The translations under genes were made by a program, and so were the position numbers. Below are positions 5,360 to 7,304 of a stretch of 7,304 bases of DNA, piece after piece; positions within the stretch are counted from its first letter, which is position 1; each line of letters begins with the position of its first letter. Source of the stretch: an uncultured Eubacteriales bacterium (GTDB lineage: Bacteria; Bacillota; Clostridia; Oscillospirales; Acutalibacteraceae); contig CAKUPP010000037.1 of the NCBI GenBank assembly GCA_934675165.1, positions 1 through 7,304 on the forward strand, in the 5' to 3' direction. A model generated the notes under the pieces. It worked only from the letters and a program-made list of their open reading frames with translations. It ran no database searches and was not told the origin of the DNA.

Positions 5360-6172
5360 ATGCGGTATATTTTTAAGCATGAAGCAAATGATCCGCCACG
5401 AGGAAATGGATTCACTCCAACAAATAGAATTATTAAAGAACAAATTGTTGATTTTCTTAAGTCCCAGAAAGACCAATTGACCACTATGGTAAAAAGTGCC
5501 GATCATAACACTTCATCAAACGTACGAGGTACCCAATTAAGATTAGATATAAACGATACTGGTGATGGTAAGAAAAAACTACAATTACAATCAGGATCAG
5601 CTACTTATTCTAGTGTTTATATTAGTGCTGAAGTTTTACCACTTTTTAATGATGCGGGTGAACTGTTGGAACTTAAGAATAAACCCACTAATATACCAAA
5701 TATTGATAAAATGAATGAAGCTTATTCTAAAATTTGTGGATGGACTATCAATGGATCAAATGGTGTTAATAATTTCACTACAAACGTTGTCCCACAACTA
5801 GATATGCTTAGAGAAAAATTTTTACAACTGTATACTTATTTAAAAAATACATGCGGGTTAGTTGCAGAATCAGATTTTGATGTAGGATTGAGTAGCAATA
5901 TAATTCCAAATACAAGTAGTGAGGGAAATCCAACGGTATCGGTTATGGGTGTGAATGGTAGTATATATCGTTTATCTAAGCACATTGGATTGCAATTATT
6001 TTTTACAAATGTTATTCCTACTTTGATATCACACATAGATGATCCGCCACAGGTTAAAATAGTGGACGATGAAAATTTAAATGGAGACACGTTGAATGAC
6101 GTACTATATAAAAGTCTCTTATATTCTTTAAATAATGCTAAGGTTATTGTACTATCTAGTTTTATCAGTTAG
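5360..6172 (+). CDS. Protein of unknown function, last gene of the operon
   Basis: This is a 270-aa protein from the ATG at 5360, which has GAGGTG 9 nt upstream. The same frame is open to an ATG at 5261 (303 aa), but that start has no ribosome binding site and overlaps the previous gene by 43 nt. There is no signal peptide from either start. Features by eye: a polar N-terminus (HEANDPPRGNGFTPTNRI), a helical stretch, and a Thr/Ser/Asn-rich beta-like region (LRLDINDTGDGKKKLQLQSG). After those come the segments ICGWTINGSNGVNNFTTN and SVMGVNGSIYRLSKHIG, and an acidic end (IDDPPQVKIVDDENLNGD). The Asn/Gly-rich character resembles structural or surface-associated proteins, but I recognise no family. 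Two hairpins follow the stop. Confidence 0.68.
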   Translation: MRYIFKHEANDPPRGNGFTPTNRIIKEQIVDFLKSQKDQLTTMVKSADHNTSSNVRGTQLRLDINDTGDGKKKLQLQSGSATYSSVYISAEVLPLFNDAGELLELKNKPTNIPNIDKMNEAYSKICGWTINGSNGVNNFTTNVVPQLDMLREKFLQLYTYLKNTCGLVAESDFDVGLSSNIIPNTSSEGNPTVSVMGVNGSIYRLSKHIGLQLFFTNVIPTLISHIDDPPQVKIVDDENLNGDTLNDVLYKSLLYSLNNAKVIVLSSFIS

Positions 6173-6191
6173 TTTATAAATAAAAAATTGA

Positions 6192-6228
6192 AAATCATGA
6201 CCACGTCTTTTAGGCTTGGTCATGATTT
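6192..6228 (+). terminator. Hairpin after the four-gene operon
   Basis: A perfect 12-bp stem, AAATCATGACCA / TGGTCATGATTT, with a 13-nt loop starts 19 nt after the stop at 6172. The stem's own TTT is followed by GTCGGG, so the U-tract is short. It is the likely end of the operon transcript. Confidence 0.6.
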
Positions 6229-6238
6229 GTCGGGACAA

Positions 6239-6275
6239 AAATGCTCGGCTTCACAGAAAAAGAAGTCGGGCATTT
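6239..6275 (+). terminator. Second hairpin with G-U pairs, overlapping a small ORF start
   Basis: AAATGCTCGGCTTC (6239-6252) pairs with GAAGTCGGGCATTT (6262-6275) over 14 positions around a 9-nt loop. Two of the pairs are G-U, which would be A-C mismatches on the other strand, so the structure belongs to plus-strand RNA. It ends in UUU. The ATG of the phage-like frame (6241) lies inside its 5' arm. It may be a second terminator of the operon or a control element. Confidence 0.45.
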
Positions 6276-6399
6276 CACTTTTAAAAAATGGACTTTACTA
6301 TATGAACATTTTAAGTGCTACCACAATTTTTTCATGAAGCAAGCCCTTTTTAAAGAAGAAAAAACCACTCATCAAAGTAGTGATGAATGGCTACCATAA
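6241..6399 (+). pseudogene. Relic of a small phage tail-assembly protein
   Basis: The 52-codon frame reads MLGFTEKEVGHFTFKKWTLL, then YEHFKCYHNF, and ends DEWLP. The layout (GFxEKEVGxxTxxKWxxLYExxK near the start, a short acidic Asp/Glu-Trp end) resembles the small proteins encoded after the tail-tube genes of Firmicutes prophages, often the second frame of tail assembly chaperones. It has no clear ribosome binding site, its ATG lies in a hairpin, and no other phage gene is nearby, so I treat it as an isolated prophage scrap. The family call is from memory of the pattern only. Confidence 0.45.
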
Positions 6400-6401
6400 A
6401 A

Positions 6402-6671
6402 TTATTTGAAAAGGTCACTATGTGTTCCGGTTCGGGTTAAAGTCAAAATTTCATTTTCGATTTTATATATTAACAACCAATCCGGTTCAATGTGGCATTC
6501 TCTAAAACCTATAAAATCTCCGGTTAAAGCATGGTCTAAATAATTTTGTGGCAATTTTTACTCATTTGCAAGCATTGCAAGCAATTTTTCAAACTTACTT
6601 ATGTTATACCCACGTTTTTTGATAAGTTTGTAATCCTTTTTAAATTTAGACGAATAGACAACTTTAAGCAT
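6402..6671 (-). pseudogene. yafQ: YafQ-family mRNA interferase toxin with a premature stop
   Basis: Reading from ATG (6671): MLKVVYSSKFKKDYKLIKKR, then GYNISKFEKLLAMLANE, TAA at 6560-6558, and on in the same frame LPQNYLDHALTGDFIGFREC, HIEPDWLLIY, RTGTHSDLF to TAA at 6402. This is a full-length YafQ (89 codons plus stop) with a single nonsense codon at position 38. YafQ is a RelE-fold ribosome-dependent endoribonuclease. Its catalytic and structural residues, DHAL His47, HIEPDW His60/Asp64/Trp65, and RTGTH Arg80/His84, all lie after the stop and are all kept. GGAGG inside dinJ precedes the ATG, which overlaps dinJ by 8 nt. The loss looks recent: one change such as GAA to TAA would explain it. 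Confidence 0.88.
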
Positions 6672-6930
6672 TTAAATCCTCCATAAGTTCTGAAATCGAG
6701 GAAAAAGGTTTACTTAAATCTTCTTTGTTGTTTACTTGTCTGATAGCTTCCACTGTTTCGTCATTTGGAACACGTAATTTAAGTTCAAACGGCATACCGT
6801 GTTCTCTGATAGATTGTCTTAAAAAAATATTCACTGCCGTAGTTAAATCCATACCAAGCTCCGCAAAAATTTTCTTAGCGTTATTTTTAATATCACTATC
6901 TACTCTGATGTTCATTGTTGTAGCACTCAT
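6664..6930 (-). CDS. dinJ: DinJ/RelB-family antitoxin of the second module
   Basis: This 88-aa ribbon-helix-helix antitoxin opens MSATTMNIRVDSDIKNNAKK, continues IFAELGMDLTTAVNIFLRQS and ends ISELMEDLNA. It closely resembles the antitoxin at 3722-4000 in the DNA-binding half (shared LTTAVN/MTTAIN and PFELK segments) but differs in the C-terminal toxin-binding tail, as expected for different partners. AAGGAGGGG lies 6 nt upstream of the ATG. It overlaps yafQ by 8 nt in the usual antitoxin-first order. Since yafQ is cut short, the antitoxin probably survives as a repressor or as an antidote to related toxins elsewhere. Confidence 0.9.
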   Translation of the reverse strand: MSATTMNIRVDSDIKNNAKKIFAELGMDLTTAVNIFLRQSIREHGMPFELKLRVPNDETVEAIRQVNNKEDLSKPFSSISELMEDLNA

Positions 6931-6949
6931 GATAACCCCTCCTTGCTCT

Positions 6950-6989
6950 ATTATACGCTTATTATATCATAAAATGTTCACATTGTAAA
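6950..6989 (-). promoter_or_regulatory. Promoter of the second dinJ-yafQ module, with two -10 boxes
   Basis: On the minus strand TTTACA (6989-6984), a 17-bp spacer, TATAAT (6966-6961), then a second TATAAT (6955-6950) 11 bp further on. It has the same geometry as the promoter at 4023-4062, and the flanking words are partly shared (TTTACAATG before, ATGATATAAT). Confidence 0.75.
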
Positions 6990-7017
6990 TACATTAAACA
7001 AGTTTTTTGAAATAAAA

Positions 7018-7126
7018 GTGTTGGTTTACAATTGATGTGTTACAAAAGAAAAAAAGAAGTGACGGATAAATCAAATTGTGTTACAGTTAAGTCGGAATAC
7101 AATAAACGAACACAAAGAGGAGACAT
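7018..7126 (+). repeat. First copy of the 109-bp direct repeat (IS leader)
   Basis: This stretch recurs at 7196-7304 with a constant offset of 178 bp. I find one substitution, in the A-rich run after GTGTTACAAAAG (GAAAAAAAG here, GGAAAAAAG in the second copy). The second copy stops only because the window ends. Confidence 0.9.
7076..7103 (+). promoter_or_regulatory. Transposase promoter candidate
   Basis: TTGTGT (7076-7081), a 16-bp spacer and TACAAT (7098-7103) stand 28 nt before the ATG at 7132, with AGAGGAGA as ribosome binding site. The same promoter recurs at 7254-7281 in the second copy. Confidence 0.4.
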
Positions 7127-7149
7127 CCGTCATGAACACTGTAACACAA
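7076..7149 (+). promoter_or_regulatory. Inverted repeat enclosing the transposase start
   Basis: TTGTGTTACAGT (7076-7087) and ACTGTAACACAA (7138-7149) are perfect 12-bp inverted repeats. The ribosome binding site and ATG lie in the 50-nt loop. The word GTGTTACA also occurs at 7037-7044. It could be a transposase-binding site or an mRNA fold that keeps impinging transcripts from being translated. Confidence 0.5.
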
Positions 7150-7200
7150 ACAATGCTATATCGTCAAGCCTTAATCAACTATGCAAACAAGTATGGTGTT
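7132..7200 (+). pseudogene. Truncated transposase, first about 23 codons only
   Basis: ATG at 7132 with AGAGGAGA 9 nt upstream. The product begins MNTVTQTMLYRQALINYANK and then YGV, the helix-turn-helix start of a DDE transposase of IS3/IS481 type, which normally continues with TKAAxxY. Here the second IS leader takes over after YGV. The frame stays open through that leader to the window edge but encodes nothing transposase-like. Confidence 0.6.
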
Positions 7201-7304
7201 GGTTTACAATTGATGTGTTACAAAAGGAAAAAAGAAGTGACGGATAAATCAAATTGTGTTACAGTTAAGTCGGAATACAATAAACGAACACAAAGAGGAG
7301 ACAT
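7196..7304 (+). repeat. Second copy of the 109-bp direct repeat (IS leader)
   Basis: It matches 7018-7126 with one substitution. It begins inside the Gly-Val codons of the first transposase copy (AAGTATGGTGTT), so GTGTT is shared at the junction. Confidence 0.9.

Larger units (their letters stand above)
7018..7304 (+). mobile_element. Left end of a DDE-type insertion sequence, partly duplicated in tandem
   Basis: A leader of about 114 bp with promoter, ribosome binding site and transposase start occurs once (7018-7200) and then begins again at 7196, running off the window in the middle of the leader. The element probably starts at TGTTGG (7019, 7197), which suits the 5'-TG end of IS3-like elements, but the family is not certain. 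The first copy is cut after about 23 transposase codons; the complete gene, if any, would start at 7310, outside the window. Confidence 0.6.

Noticed and set aside
5306..5506. 66-aa minus-strand frame
   Set aside because: It is antisense to the last operon gene and has no ribosome binding site.
5836..6090. 84-aa minus-strand frame
   Set aside because: It is antisense to the last operon gene and has no supporting signals.
6725..6988. 87-aa plus-strand frame
   Set aside because: It is the reverse strand of the second dinJ and its promoter.
7032..7247. 71-aa frame across the IS repeat
   Set aside because: It lies in the untranslated leader and out of frame with the transposase start; it is a product of the duplicated leader.
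1..7304. CRISPR array, tRNA or rRNA
   Set aside because: No spaced short repeats, cloverleaf or rRNA-like GC-rich sequence is visible on either strand; the only direct repeats are the IS leader and the 12-bp duplication.

Overview
The window looks like an AT-rich accessory island from a low-GC Gram-positive-type bacterium (Bacillota, perhaps Negativicutes or Clostridia). The reasons are strong AAGGAG/GGAGG ribosome binding sites, consensus TATAAT promoters, DinJ/YafQ modules, and an IS leader typical of that group. The organism itself is an inference. No core metabolic or informational gene is present. Most genes are unrecognised, and several are broken.

Left part (1-2960). The window opens inside an IS200/IS605-type element: the first 16 codons of tnpA on the minus strand, preceded by a leader in which an inverted repeat covers the ribosome binding site, and by GC-rich end hairpins. 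Next comes a minus-strand gene for a small exported protein with its own promoter and terminator. Divergent from it is a plus-strand pair of unknown genes (150 and 484 aa). They overlap by 10 nt, and the second has no normal start. A further coding-like stretch without a start follows, again shifted by -1. A 13-bp hairpin closes the block.

Middle part (2987-4100, minus strand). A DinJ/RelB-family antitoxin gene with a near-consensus promoter is followed not by a RelE/YafQ toxin but by a fragment resembling the His/Asn half of a calpain-type (C2) cysteine protease. Then comes a small protein with a Cys-rich, zinc-finger-like region and two 23-residue tandem repeats.

Middle part (4118-6275, plus strand). 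Divergent from the antitoxin, a good sigma-A-type promoter drives a tight four-gene operon of unknown function: a basic 136-aa protein, a 63-aa charged protein (ATGA overlap), a 170-aa exported protein (2-nt gap) and a 270-303-aa protein. Two hairpins follow. This operon is the best candidate for an undescribed system here, but no function can be read from the sequence.

Right part (6241-7304). A 52-codon relic resembles the small tail-assembly proteins of Firmicutes phages. A second dinJ-yafQ module follows, whose toxin gene carries one in-frame stop before all its catalytic residues. Last is the left end of a DDE-type insertion sequence whose first 109 bp occur twice, 178 bp apart, with the first transposase copy cut after about 23 codons. 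The two dinJ promoters share the same unusual layout, TTTACA-17-TATAAT-5-TATAAT.
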